Origin: Acidilutibacter cellobiosedens
Lineage (GTDB): Bacteria; Bacillota; Clostridia; Tissierellales; Acidilutibacteraceae
Reading direction: 5' to 3'
Length of the DNA: 64,000 nt
Assembly: GCF_004103715.1 (NCBI RefSeq)
Contig: NZ_CP035282.1
Span: 796,673 to 860,672 of the forward strand
Shown: positions 46,615-54,880 of the stretch, in pieces
Position numbering within the stretch: the stretch's first letter is position 1
Layout of the letters: every line of letters starts with the position of its first letter
The notes under the pieces: generated by a model
What the model was told of the DNA's origin: nothing
What the model saw: the letters and a program-made list of their open reading frames with translations, nothing else
Database searches by the model: none
Made by a program: the position numbers and the translations under genes

Positions 46615-47952
46615 CTATTCCTTTACAGCATCATCCTTGTCCGAATATTTTTTCTTACAATAATAATATACGGGCAGACCAATTAATGTCAAAGCAAGTC
46701 CTAACATGGAACCCTTAAATGAGTCTCTGATTGTTACGAATATTAGATATAGACCTCCAATACCTCCTATTATTGGTATTATGGGATAAAGAGGTACTTT
46801 ATACAGTTTTTCATCTCTGGGATATTTCTTTCTCAGTATAAATATGCTGAATACTCCGAGAGTAAAGAATATCCATATAACAAATATACACAAATCGGTA
46901 ATTGTATTAAAATTGCCTAACAGAATAAATATTATCGAAATCACTGTCTGAAATATTATCGAATTAACCGGTGTACCTAATTTTGGATTTACACGATTCA
47001 AAATTTTATATTTGGGAAGTTGCTTTTTTTGCCCCATTGCAAAGGCTACTCTTATCCCACTGGCTAATTGGGCATTTAGAGCAGCAAAGGAAGACAACAA
47101 CATTCCTATTGTTATCAAAGTGGTTCCTCCGCGGCCAAAGAGTTTTTTGGAAACATCTACTCCTATACTTTCGGAAGCGGCTACTTGGGGTGCAGACATT
47201 ACATTAAATATTGCCGTATTAAATAGAGCATAAACTATTATTACAAAGGCAAGACCTATTATTATAGCTTTAGGCAAATTTTTTTCCGGGTGAATCATCT
47301 CGTCGCCAAGAGTACAAGTATTCATCCAACCATCATAAGACCATAATACACCGAGAAGGGCAACTCCCGTTCCGGCACCCTTTATAATTCCACTGGTTGC
47401 AAAGCTGATATCATGGGCGGTACCGTTAATTAACCCAAAGATAATTATGGCAGCCATCGGAACTAATTTTCCTATGGTTGCAATGCCTTGCATCTGAAGG
47501 CTGAGCTTTGTGGATATTATCTGCAATATTACTATTAATAAGGTAATAAATATTGCAAATAATTTTAATTCCCATTTACCCATCGGTATAAAATAGGTTG
47601 CAAATGTAGCACAAGCTATTGCCAAAGCTGCTGAACCACCCGGACTTGAAATAATCACTTCTATCCATCCATACAAAAAACCGACGACATCATTGTATAA
47701 TTCCACTAAATAAGTATAAAGCCCTCCTACTTTAGGAATATATGCAGCAATTTCTGATATGGTCAATGCACTGCACATTGAAATTAATCCTCCGACAATC
47801 CAAATGATCAACGCGGATGCTGATGAACCCATATTAACTAATACTACCGCAGGCTTTAAAAATATTCCTGTGCCGATTACAAATCCTATTACATATGCAA
47901 TACCTTCCCGTAACCCGAGATTTCTTTTTAACTTTCCTTCTTCCTGATGCAC
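46615..47952 (-). CDS. APC-family amino acid permease (LAT/SteT-like)
   Basis: 445 residues, about 12 membrane segments. The N-terminal GLREGIAYVIGFVIGTGIFLKPAVVL carries the GxGIF substrate-backbone motif of APC transporters. GWIEVIISSPGGSAALAIACATF and YDGWMNTCTLGDEM are as in LAT/SteT-type exchangers. GTG start at 47952 follows GGAGGGG with 8 bases between; the longer reading to 48015 has no ribosome site. Substrate unknown; it may feed the AlaDH-type enzyme upstream on the same strand (inference). Confidence 0.88.
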   Translation of the reverse strand: MHQEEGKLKRNLGLREGIAYVIGFVIGTGIFLKPAVVLVNMGSSASALIIWIVGGLISMCSALTISEIAAYIPKVGGLYTYLVELYNDVVGFLYGWIEVIISSPGGSAALAIACATFATYFIPMGKWELKLFAIFITLLIVILQIISTKLSLQMQGIATIGKLVPMAAIIIFGLINGTAHDISFATSGIIKGAGTGVALLGVLWSYDGWMNTCTLGDEMIHPEKNLPKAIIIGLAFVIIVYALFNTAIFNVMSAPQVAASESIGVDVSKKLFGRGGTTLITIGMLLSSFAALNAQLASGIRVAFAMGQKKQLPKYKILNRVNPKLGTPVNSIIFQTVISIIFILLGNFNTITDLCIFVIWIFFTLGVFSIFILRKKYPRDEKLYKVPLYPIIPIIGGIGGLYLIFVTIRDSFKGSMLGLALTLIGLPVYYYCKKKYSDKDDAVKE

Positions 47953-47996
47953 TAATAATTCCCCTCCTTTTATATTATCAATTTTAATTAAGATAC

Positions 47997-48092
47997 TTAT
48001 AAGAAAAGCTTCCATTGAAGAATTATAATGTAGCTTTTCTTGAAACCCAATTAACGGGAAATTTATATTAATGAAATTTTGATTTCCCTATG
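47997..48092 (+). repeat. Dispersed two-hairpin intergenic repeat, copy 2
   Basis: Hairpin A pairs AAGAAAAGCT (48001-48010) with AGCTTTTCTT (48032-48041). The core TGAAACCCAATTAACGG follows. Hairpin B pairs GGGAAAT (48056-48062) with ATTTCCC (48082-48088). A second copy follows directly in tandem. Confidence 0.8.
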
Positions 48093-48203
48093 GGTTATAA
48101 GAAAAGCTTCTATCAAAGTATAAAGTATAATGTAGTTTTTCCTGAAACTCATTTACGGAAAGTCCTCTTAGTCAATGTTTATAAGTGAGGACTTTCCTAT
48201 TTG
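48093..48203 (+). repeat. Dispersed two-hairpin intergenic repeat, copy 3 (tandem)
   Basis: The same order: GGTTATAAGAAAAGCTTCTA, TATAATGTAGTTTTTCCTGA, core TGAAACTCATTTACGG, then hairpin B as GGAAAGTCCTC (48157-48167) with GAGGACTTTCC (48187-48197). The arm sequence of hairpin B differs from copy 2, but pairing is kept. TTATAAGAAAA recurs at 48204, the start of a third, truncated unit. Confidence 0.8.
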
Positions 48204-48220
48204 TTATAAGAAAATATTTG

Positions 48221-49342
48221 TTACTCGATTCCTAATACTTTTTCAGGAGAAGTATATGGTCTGTTTTGTTTTTTCCCTGTTTCTTCAAGAGTCAATTTTC
48301 CATCATAGGATGTAAGCCCTCTCCTTAAATATTTGTTATCAGTTAATGCTTTTTTAACGCCTTTATTAGCTATTTCCAAAGCATAAGGCAAGGTCGCATT
48401 ACATAAAGAATAGGTCGAAGTTTGAGGGAATGCTGCCGGAATATTGTCTACACAGTAGTGCATAATCCCTTCTTCGATATATACAGGATCGTCATGGCTT
48501 GTGGATCTGCAAGTTTCTATAGCACCCGCTTCGTCACAGGCTACGTCTACAATTAGCGATTCCCGTTTCATTAACTTCAGCATGTCTCTTGAAACCAAAT
48601 GATCTTTTCTCCATTTTGGCCATAATATACAATTCATTAAGACGTCTGTTCTTTTCAGGCATTTTATTAGATTTTGCTCATTTGAATATAATAACTCCAC
48701 ATTAGGAGGGAGTATCTCTTTGGCTCTTTCTAATTTATTTATGTCTATATCTAATATTGTAACTTTGTTTCCAAATGCTGATGACAATTCCGCTGCACCT
48801 ATTCCTGAATTTCCCGCTCCGATAATAGTGACTTCCGGAGTTCTGATTCCATGAACTCTTGCAAGGAGAATTCCTTTGCCGCCGTGAATTTTCTGAGAAA
48901 AGTTGAGGGCTGCAATGAATCCTCCTTTACCTGCTATTTCACTCATTGGTTTAAGAAGAGGAAATTCACCGTTTTTATCGGTAACGTCTTCGTATGCGAT
49001 GGCAGTTACTTTTTTTTCAAGAAGAGCATCGGTCTGATCTCTATGAGCATTGGAATGAATATAAGTAAAGACAATCAGCCCTTCCCTTAAGTATTTGTAT
49101 TCCTCAGGAAATATTTCCTTTACTTTATAGATCATTTCAGAATTTCGATATAATTCTTCCGGAGTTTTCAATATCTTTGCTCCTTGAGATTCATATTCCT
49201 TATCGGGAAATCCGCTTCCATCGCCTGCTCCTTTTTCTACAAAAACAGTATGTCCTCTTTTTACAAATTCTTTTACTCCTTCCGGGGTACACGAAACTCT
49301 GTTCTCATTAGCTTTTATTTCTTTTGTTATTCCTATAATCAT
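48221..49342 (-). CDS. Alanine dehydrogenase/PNT family enzyme
   Basis: 373 residues. N-terminal MIIGITKEIKANENRVSCTPEGVKEFVKRGH is the AlaDH/PntA signature with substrate-binding Arg near residue 15. The Lys in MIYKVKEIF is present. VTIIGAGNSGIGAAELSSAFG is the NAD-binding motif. The usual LHLA segment after FTY is IHSNAH, so the substrate may not be alanine. Family members deaminate L-alanine to pyruvate or make N-(carboxyethyl) amino acids. AAGGAGG precedes the ATG. Upstream of the permease on the same strand, with a repeat-filled 268-base gap. Confidence 0.8.
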   Translation of the reverse strand: MIIGITKEIKANENRVSCTPEGVKEFVKRGHTVFVEKGAGDGSGFPDKEYESQGAKILKTPEELYRNSEMIYKVKEIFPEEYKYLREGLIVFTYIHSNAHRDQTDALLEKKVTAIAYEDVTDKNGEFPLLKPMSEIAGKGGFIAALNFSQKIHGGKGILLARVHGIRTPEVTIIGAGNSGIGAAELSSAFGNKVTILDIDINKLERAKEILPPNVELLYSNEQNLIKCLKRTDVLMNCILWPKWRKDHLVSRDMLKLMKRESLIVDVACDEAGAIETCRSTSHDDPVYIEEGIMHYCVDNIPAAFPQTSTYSLCNATLPYALEIANKGVKKALTDNKYLRRGLTSYDGKLTLEETGKKQNRPYTSPEKVLGIE

Positions 49343-49511
49343 TAAATTTCCTCCTTTATGTTAATATTTTTAAACTGATAATAGATATTGCAAATGGAAT
49401 GCCAAGATTAAACATCTTATTTTGCAGGTTATTTCAAAGCCTCAATAAAAACATAAAGGAATCGTTTTCAGATAAAGACAAAAAGTTGTCTTTATTTTCT
49501 TTTTTAATAAC

Positions 49512-49622
49512 TCTTATTATAACGAATATTAGCTATAAATAACGAAAGACAGATTATTGACAATTCTGACAATAACCTGTCTTTTATATAAACATAAACA
49601 TTAAATTATCTTTAAAGATATG
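49512..49622. repeat. Hairpin repeat left of PTS cluster 2
   Basis: The segment runs TTATTATAACGAATATTAGC, a stem AAAGACAGATTATTG (49545-49559) / CAATAACCTGTCTTT (49570-49584), then ATATAAACATAAACATTAAA and TTATCTTTAAAGATATG. Most of it recurs at 57511-57624. The hairpin core is inverted between the two copies. The wider 554-base gap 49343-49896 holds no gene. Confidence 0.85.
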
Positions 49623-49634
49623 TTTAGTAAGTAA

Positions 49635-49677
49635 GGGCATTGTGCCCATAAAAGAGAATTGCCAACTTAACTGGCGG
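49635..49677 (+). other. Two small hairpins in the leader region
   Basis: GGGCA-TTG-TGCCC (49635-49647) and TTGCCA-N7-TGGCGG (49659-49677). They lie upstream of the promoter of the PRD regulator, so their role is unclear. No antiterminator consensus was recognised. Confidence 0.35.
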
Positions 49678-49837
49678 ATGTTTATTATGTTTAATAAATT
49701 GGTACAATTTTGTTCTAAATATAGGAATGCTTTTAAACTTTTGTTTTATAGCGAAAGATGTTAAAGTAACAATGTAAGATATAGTAATTAGATGGCCATA
49801 TAATAAAAATATATCTTAATTATGGGTTTTATAGCAA

Positions 49838-49865
49838 TTGCCATCCTGAAAGCTTTTATTATAAT
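49838..49865 (+). promoter_or_regulatory. Sigma-A promoter of PTS cluster 2
   Basis: TTGCCA (49838-49843), 16 bases, TATAAT (49860-49865). Only about 25 bases separate it from the first gene. No TGGCAC-N5-TTGC sigma-54 site was seen here. Confidence 0.5.
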
Positions 49866-49896
49866 TTAAGATTTATTAAAAAGGAAGGTGTTGCAT

Positions 49897-51969
49897 TTGT
49901 ATAGAAGGGCTTGTAAAATAATAAAAATTATTTATGACAAACAAAATGAGCTGGATATAAAAGATCTTGCACAAATATTAAACGTGAGTACAAAAACAAT
50001 ACAAGCAGATATACAGGAAGTTAATGAATTTTTGAAAAGTACGGGAATTGCATCCTTAAAAGAAAAAGAAAATAAGTTTTATATTACAAAAGTACAAAAA
50101 TCGATTGATGAAATTCTTTCAACATTGAGCTTTTATGATTATAAGCTGTCGAAGGATGAAAGGCTGATAATTGAAGCGCTTTTGCTAATATTTACAAAGA
50201 ATCATGTTACTCTTTTTAATGTGGCGGAGTTCATGTATGTTTCCAGATCCACAGTTATCGGGGATATTAAATATTTAAACAGGTTTCTTGGTAATTATCA
50301 TCTTTCTATTGATTCTCAGACTAATACTGGCATAAAAATTAGGGGTTCTGAGGAAAGTATAAGAAATCTATTTGTAAATATATTATTTAAGCATAGAGAT
50401 TTATATAATTTATTTTCTCATCAGGAAAAGATTAAAAATATGAAATTTGGAGAATTAAAGGCAATAGACGTGGAAAGAAACATAATACTTCAAAATCTTA
50501 TATCGGAAGCTGAAAAATATTCAGAAATGCAGTTAACGGAACATTCTTTTAATATATTGTGGAATTACTTATGTATGGTTATTGTCAGAATAAGGTCGGG
50601 AAAATATCTTAAAAATTATAAGTCTGAAAGTGGCGAAGTGAGCAATAAATTGATAGAAAGATTATACACTTTAGTATTTCAGCATTTTGATTTAAAAGAA
50701 AATGAAAATGAACTTTATTACTTAAATAATTTTTCCAAAAGTTTAACTTATCTTAAAAAAAATAACACAACTGACGGAAGCAAGGAAATAGTAAAAATAC
50801 AAACTATTACAAGATTGTTTATTATGAAAGTATCAAAAGCATTGAATATTCCGCTATATAAAGATTATGAACTTTTCAAAAGCCTTTCAAATCATTTGGA
50901 GAGAATCTTTCTGGACGGATTTACAAGTTTAGTGGATAATTATGAAATAAATTTTATCATAGGAAAATATTCATATGTAAAAAGTAAGGTTGAAGAAAAT
51001 ATAGGAGTATTAGAGCAATATGCTAAGAGACCTATAGGAGATGAAGAAATAGCTTATATAGTCATATATATATGTGCTTCGATTGAAAAAATAAAAATTC
51101 ATAAGAATCGATGTAATGTAATTCTCGTTTGTAACAGTGGAATAGGAACGAGTCAATTTTTAAAATCAAAGCTTTTGGATAGATTTAATTTAAATATAGT
51201 AAATGTATTACCTAAGCATAGACTTAAAGATTCAATAAGAAATGATATAGACTTTATAATTTCCACAGTCGATTTAGATGAGACATGTTTGCCGTATATA
51301 AGGGTATCTCCTCAGCTAACAGACAGCGATTTCCTGAGAATGAGAAAAATGATTGAAGACTATGGTTCTGTAAATTTTGACGAAATACATGATAATAATT
51401 GCTCGGAAATAATGAAAAAAATAGAACTAATAATAAAGGATGATGAAATATTAGATGTAATCAGAAAAAGTTTAAACGAATATTTTGATAAAAAAAATAA
51501 AGTGAATTTAAGTCTCGCTGATCTTTTGACAGAGGATTTTATACAATTGGATGTTAAGGTGGAGGGCTGGAAGGATGCTATAAAAAAAGCCTCTCAAAAT
51601 TTATTGGATAAAGGATTTATAACTAATGAATATATAGAATCCATAATAAAAAATACTATTGAAAATGGACCTTATTATGTGATTTCTAAAGGATTTGCTA
51701 TTCCTCATTCTGAAATTGGGGATGGAGGAAAAATTATGGGATTTAATTTAATAAGGTTAAGAGAGCCTGTTATGTTTAATGCTGGTATCTATGATCCAAT
51801 AAAATATATATGCATAATAAATGCGGTTGATAAAGAAAGACATCTGAATGCTTTGTTTAATTTAATAAATTTACTGCAGATATCGGAATTTAAAAAAGCA
51901 TTAGATAAATCAAAAAGCAGTAAAGAAATGGCAAGAACTATTGAATTATATGAGAGAAGAATACAATAA
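49897..51969 (+). CDS. PRD-containing transcriptional activator with PTS EIIB and EIIA domains
   Basis: 690 residues, of the MtlR/BglG-type activator group. N-terminal HTH (DIKDLAQILNVSTKTIQADIQEVNEFL), a second HTH (VAEFMYVSRSTVIGDIKYLNRFL), two PRDs (near residues 190-400), an EIIB-Gat-like domain (VILVCNSGIGTSQFLKSKL with Cys) and an EIIA-2 domain (KGFAIPHSEIGDGG with His). Phosphorylation of these domains reports PTS flux. TTG 49897 is 9 bases after AAAAGGAAGG; the frame also opens at GTG 49888. It most likely activates the galactitol-class operon directly downstream. Confidence 0.9.
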   Translation: MYRRACKIIKIIYDKQNELDIKDLAQILNVSTKTIQADIQEVNEFLKSTGIASLKEKENKFYITKVQKSIDEILSTLSFYDYKLSKDERLIIEALLLIFTKNHVTLFNVAEFMYVSRSTVIGDIKYLNRFLGNYHLSIDSQTNTGIKIRGSEESIRNLFVNILFKHRDLYNLFSHQEKIKNMKFGELKAIDVERNIILQNLISEAEKYSEMQLTEHSFNILWNYLCMVIVRIRSGKYLKNYKSESGEVSNKLIERLYTLVFQHFDLKENENELYYLNNFSKSLTYLKKNNTTDGSKEIVKIQTITRLFIMKVSKALNIPLYKDYELFKSLSNHLERIFLDGFTSLVDNYEINFIIGKYSYVKSKVEENIGVLEQYAKRPIGDEEIAYIVIYICASIEKIKIHKNRCNVILVCNSGIGTSQFLKSKLLDRFNLNIVNVLPKHRLKDSIRNDIDFIISTVDLDETCLPYIRVSPQLTDSDFLRMRKMIEDYGSVNFDEIHDNNCSEIMKKIELIIKDDEILDVIRKSLNEYFDKKNKVNLSLADLLTEDFIQLDVKVEGWKDAIKKASQNLLDKGFITNEYIESIIKNTIENGPYYVISKGFAIPHSEIGDGGKIMGFNLIRLREPVMFNAGIYDPIKYICIINAVDKERHLNALFNLINLLQISEFKKALDKSKSSKEMARTIELYERRIQ

Positions 51970-51985
51970 ATGCGGAGGTATTAAT

Positions 51986-52441
51986 ATGTATTTAGACAAA
52001 GAGATTACATTTTTTAATGAAAAAGTTAAAACTGGAGAGGAAGCTATAAGAAAGCTTGCCAGGAAGTTTATGGAAAATAATTTAGTTAAAGATACTTTTT
52101 GTGAGGCTGTTATTAATAGGGAAGTCGCATATCCCACAGGTCTTAGTGTAAACGGTAAAGGCATAGCTATTCCGCATACTGACAGTATTCATATAATAAA
52201 ACCACAAATAGGCTTCATGTCTTTAAAGGAACCGGTAATATTCAAGAACATGGTAGATAAAAATGATGAAATAAAGGTTAATGTAATATTTATGCTTGGC
52301 TTAAAAAAGTCAGAAGAACAGGTGCAGATGTTGCAAAAGTTGGTAGACATGTTTCAGAATGAGGAATTATTAAATGAAATCATATCATGTACGAATATTA
52401 GTGAATTTAAAGCAATAATGAAAAAAGCTAATATTTCATAA
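51986..52441 (+). CDS. PTS galactitol/fructose-class EIIA
   Basis: 151 residues, PTS_EIIA_2 fold. The phosphorylated His is in GIAIPHTDSIHIIKP. GCGGAGG is 8 bases before ATG 51986; a longer reading from 51941 overlaps the regulator. It works with EIIB (54575) and EIIC (54881) of the same operon to import and phosphorylate a polyol or sugar. Confidence 0.92.
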   Translation: MYLDKEITFFNEKVKTGEEAIRKLARKFMENNLVKDTFCEAVINREVAYPTGLSVNGKGIAIPHTDSIHIIKPQIGFMSLKEPVIFKNMVDKNDEIKVNVIFMLGLKKSEEQVQMLQKLVDMFQNEELLNEIISCTNISEFKAIMKKANIS

Positions 52442-52469
52442 AATAATTTCTGGATTTTAAGGAGGCGGT

Positions 52470-53321
52470 ATGATGTTAGTTAGTTCTAAAGAATTATATA
52501 AGGTTTCAAGAAAATACAATTTTGCTTTCCCTGCTCCTAATTTTGTGGACCAGAATTCGGCAAAGGCATGTATAGAAGTGGCGGAAGAATTAAATTTACC
52601 GTTGATATTAGCATATGCTCAAGCTCATAAGGAATTTTTATCATTTGATGAAGCTGTAGAATTAGGAAAATATTATGGGGAAAAGGCCAAAGTTCCCGTA
52701 GTACTTCATTTTGATCACGGAACAGATAAGGATTTAATTATGAAGGCCGTAGACATAGGGTTTAAGTCAGTTATGATAGACGCATCATCGGACCCCTTTG
52801 AAGAAAATGTGAGGAAAACAAGGGAAATAGTGAAATATGCACATTTAAAAGGAGTAGTAGTGGAAGCGGAAATTGGACATGTAGGAGGAGGAGAAACATA
52901 TAAGAGCAAGGATGACAGTGACAGCAGATATACAATTGTTGAAGAGGCAGAAAAATTTTTTGAGCTTACAGAGGTAGATTCTCTTGCTATATCTATAGGA
53001 ACAGCACACGGGGCATATAAAGGAAAGCCTGTAATAGATTTTGAAAGATTGAAGGAAATAAGATCAAAGGTTGATGTACCTCTTGTTCTTCATGGAGGCT
53101 CTTCGTCAGGAGATGATAATTTAAAGAGATGTGCCCTTAACGGAATAAGTAAAATAAATATATACACAGATTTAGTAACGGCAGCCTATAAGAAGGCGGC
53201 GAAGATGGAGTGGAAGGATTATTATGAATTAAGGAGTGCACAGATTGAAGGAATAAGGGAATGTTTAAAGCATTATTACGTTGTATTTGAAACTGAAAAA
53301 TACAGGAAGGCAGATGAATAA
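52470..53321 (+). CDS. Class II ketose-bisphosphate aldolase
   Basis: 283 residues. Zinc and phosphate motifs: VVLHFDHGTDKD, EAEIGHVGGGE, SIGTAHGAYKG, LHGGSSSGD. KSVMIDASSDPFEENVRKTREIV is the family pattern shared with GatY/KbaY and FbaA. It would cleave tagatose- or fructose-1,6-bisphosphate, or a shorter ketose bisphosphate. Its length equals that of the cluster 1 paralogue, but the sequences differ clearly. GGAGG precedes paired ATGs at 52470 and 52473. Confidence 0.9.
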   Translation: MMLVSSKELYKVSRKYNFAFPAPNFVDQNSAKACIEVAEELNLPLILAYAQAHKEFLSFDEAVELGKYYGEKAKVPVVLHFDHGTDKDLIMKAVDIGFKSVMIDASSDPFEENVRKTREIVKYAHLKGVVVEAEIGHVGGGETYKSKDDSDSRYTIVEEAEKFFELTEVDSLAISIGTAHGAYKGKPVIDFERLKEIRSKVDVPLVLHGGSSSGDDNLKRCALNGISKINIYTDLVTAAYKKAAKMEWKDYYELRSAQIEGIRECLKHYYVVFETEKYRKADE

Positions 53322-53324
53322 AAA

Positions 53325-54011
53325 ATGAAGGTAAGAACGCCATTTTTAGTTGTTAATCCAAAATCATATCTTTATGGAGAAAAATCTTTGGATTTAGCCT
53401 TGGCGGCTGATAAAGTGGCAAAGGAAACAGGAATTGAAATGTTTTTTACATGTCCATTTACAGACATACGGTATATTAGCGAGAGGACAAACCATCTTAT
53501 AGTAACTGCTCAACATATGGACCCTTTAAAGCCGGGCAGGGGAATGGGACATATACTGCCGGAATCTTTAAAGGAAGCAGGAGCAGAAGCAGTTTTCCTA
53601 AATCATGCCGAAAATCCTATGACAGTAGAAAAATTATCAAAGACCATTGAAAGAGCACATGAGCTGGATATGATAACCATAGTATGTGCGGATTCAGTAT
53701 TTGAAGCTGCTGCGGTATGCAAATTGAACCCTGACATAGTTTTAGCTGAGCCTACAGATTTAATAGGGACAGGCAAAACAGCAGGCAAAGGCTACGTAGT
53801 TGAAACCATATCAAAGATAAGAGAGATAAATCCGGATATACTTGTTATGATAGCCTCAGGAGTTACCACAGCGGATGATGTTTATAAGGTTATAAAACTT
53901 GGAGCTGACGGAACAGGAGGAACAAGCGGTATATTGAAAGCTCCTGACCATAAAAAGAGGATAGTTGAATGGGCGGAAGCCGTGAAAAAGGCTGTTAAGG
54001 ATAGAAAATAA
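53325..54011 (+). CDS. Triosephosphate isomerase homologue (archaeal-length)
   Basis: 228 residues, shorter than bacterial TpiA (about 250) and in the size range of archaeal TIM. The catalytic residues are present: Lys in NPKSY, His in VFLNHAENP and Glu in VLAEPTDLIGTGK. The phosphate loops are ASGVTTADDV and GTGGTSGIL. It may convert DHAP to GAP, or isomerise a tetrulose phosphate as EryH-type TIM homologues do (established for those relatives, unproven here). It starts 3 bases after the aldolase stop. Confidence 0.85.
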   Translation: MKVRTPFLVVNPKSYLYGEKSLDLALAADKVAKETGIEMFFTCPFTDIRYISERTNHLIVTAQHMDPLKPGRGMGHILPESLKEAGAEAVFLNHAENPMTVEKLSKTIERAHELDMITIVCADSVFEAAAVCKLNPDIVLAEPTDLIGTGKTAGKGYVVETISKIREINPDILVMIASGVTTADDVYKVIKLGADGTGGTSGILKAPDHKKRIVEWAEAVKKAVKDRK

Positions 54012-54026
54012 TTGGAGGTAAGAAAA

Positions 54027-54548
54027 GTGAATATTTACAAGGAACAAATAGATTTAACATCTCATGGAGGAAGACCAAGCTTTTTTGATATAACACCACA
54101 GGTAAAAGAGGCCATAGAGAAAAGCAAGGTAAAAAATGGGATATGTGTAGTCATCTCACCTCATACCACTTGTTCTGTATTTTTTGAAGAATTTGTTCAT
54201 GATTATAATGAAGAAGGGGATGAGTTTCTTCAGGAGGACTTAAATAATATTTTAAAGAAAATAATTCCTGATAACGTGGAGGAAGGGCAGTATAATTATC
54301 CCGGGGAAAAGCATTATAAAGCAGTTGCCTTATGGCCAAATGCTGAGGCATATTTGCCAAATGGGGACAGGAGAGCTCTTTTAAACTGTGATGCACATCT
54401 TAAGGCAACCCTTATAGGATCAAGCCAGACATTTGAAGTGGATGAGGGAAAACTTGGCGTAGGGACAACAGGGTATATATACTTTGTTGATTTTGACAGG
54501 ACAAGATCACGTATACGTAAATGTAAAATAATTGTTTTAGGTGAATAA
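54027..54548 (+). CDS. YjbQ (UPF0047) family protein, enlarged
   Basis: 173 residues; typical members are about 135-140. The core motifs are kept: ISPHTTCSVFFEEF, DDLNN-like EDLNNILKKI, CDAHLKATLIGSSQ and DFDRTRSRIRKCKI. The extra length is an insert around residues 75-110 with YNYPGEKHYKAVALWPNAEAYLPNG. E. coli YjbQ has weak thiamin-phosphate-synthase activity; its real role is unknown. GTG start 54027 behind GGAGGT. Placement in a sugar operon between TIM and PTS genes suggests a metabolic, perhaps ring-opening or repair, role (speculation). Confidence 0.8.
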   Translation: MNIYKEQIDLTSHGGRPSFFDITPQVKEAIEKSKVKNGICVVISPHTTCSVFFEEFVHDYNEEGDEFLQEDLNNILKKIIPDNVEEGQYNYPGEKHYKAVALWPNAEAYLPNGDRRALLNCDAHLKATLIGSSQTFEVDEGKLGVGTTGYIYFVDFDRTRSRIRKCKIIVLGE

Positions 54549-54574
54549 TATAAAAAAGAAAGTGGAGTGTTAAC

Positions 54575-54859
54575 ATGAAAAGAATATTATTGGCTTGTGG
54601 CTCAGGAGTATGCACATCTACAGCTGCCAGAGTAAAAGTTGAAAAAATATTGGATGCAAATGGATACAAGGGACAATACAAAATGGAACAATGTAAAATA
54701 GCAGAAGTGCCAGCAAAATCAACTAATTTTGATTTTGTAATATCAACAACAATGCAACCCGATGGAGTAAAATGTCCTTTTGTAAGTGGTTTGTGTTTTT
54801 TAACAGGTGTAGGCATTGAAAAAACAACTAAAGAGATATTAGATCTCATGAAAAAATAA
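54575..54859 (+). CDS. PTS galactitol-class EIIB
   Basis: 94 residues. The phosphorylated Cys is Cys8 in ILLACGSGVCTSTA, the GatB pattern. It passes phosphate from EIIA (51986) to the sugar bound by EIIC. A GAAAGTGGAG ribosome site precedes the ATG. EIIC follows 21 bases downstream. Confidence 0.92.
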   Translation: MKRILLACGSGVCTSTAARVKVEKILDANGYKGQYKMEQCKIAEVPAKSTNFDFVISTTMQPDGVKCPFVSGLCFLTGVGIEKTTKEILDLMKK

Positions 54860-54880
54860 AAATAAGGCGGTGAGTTATTT

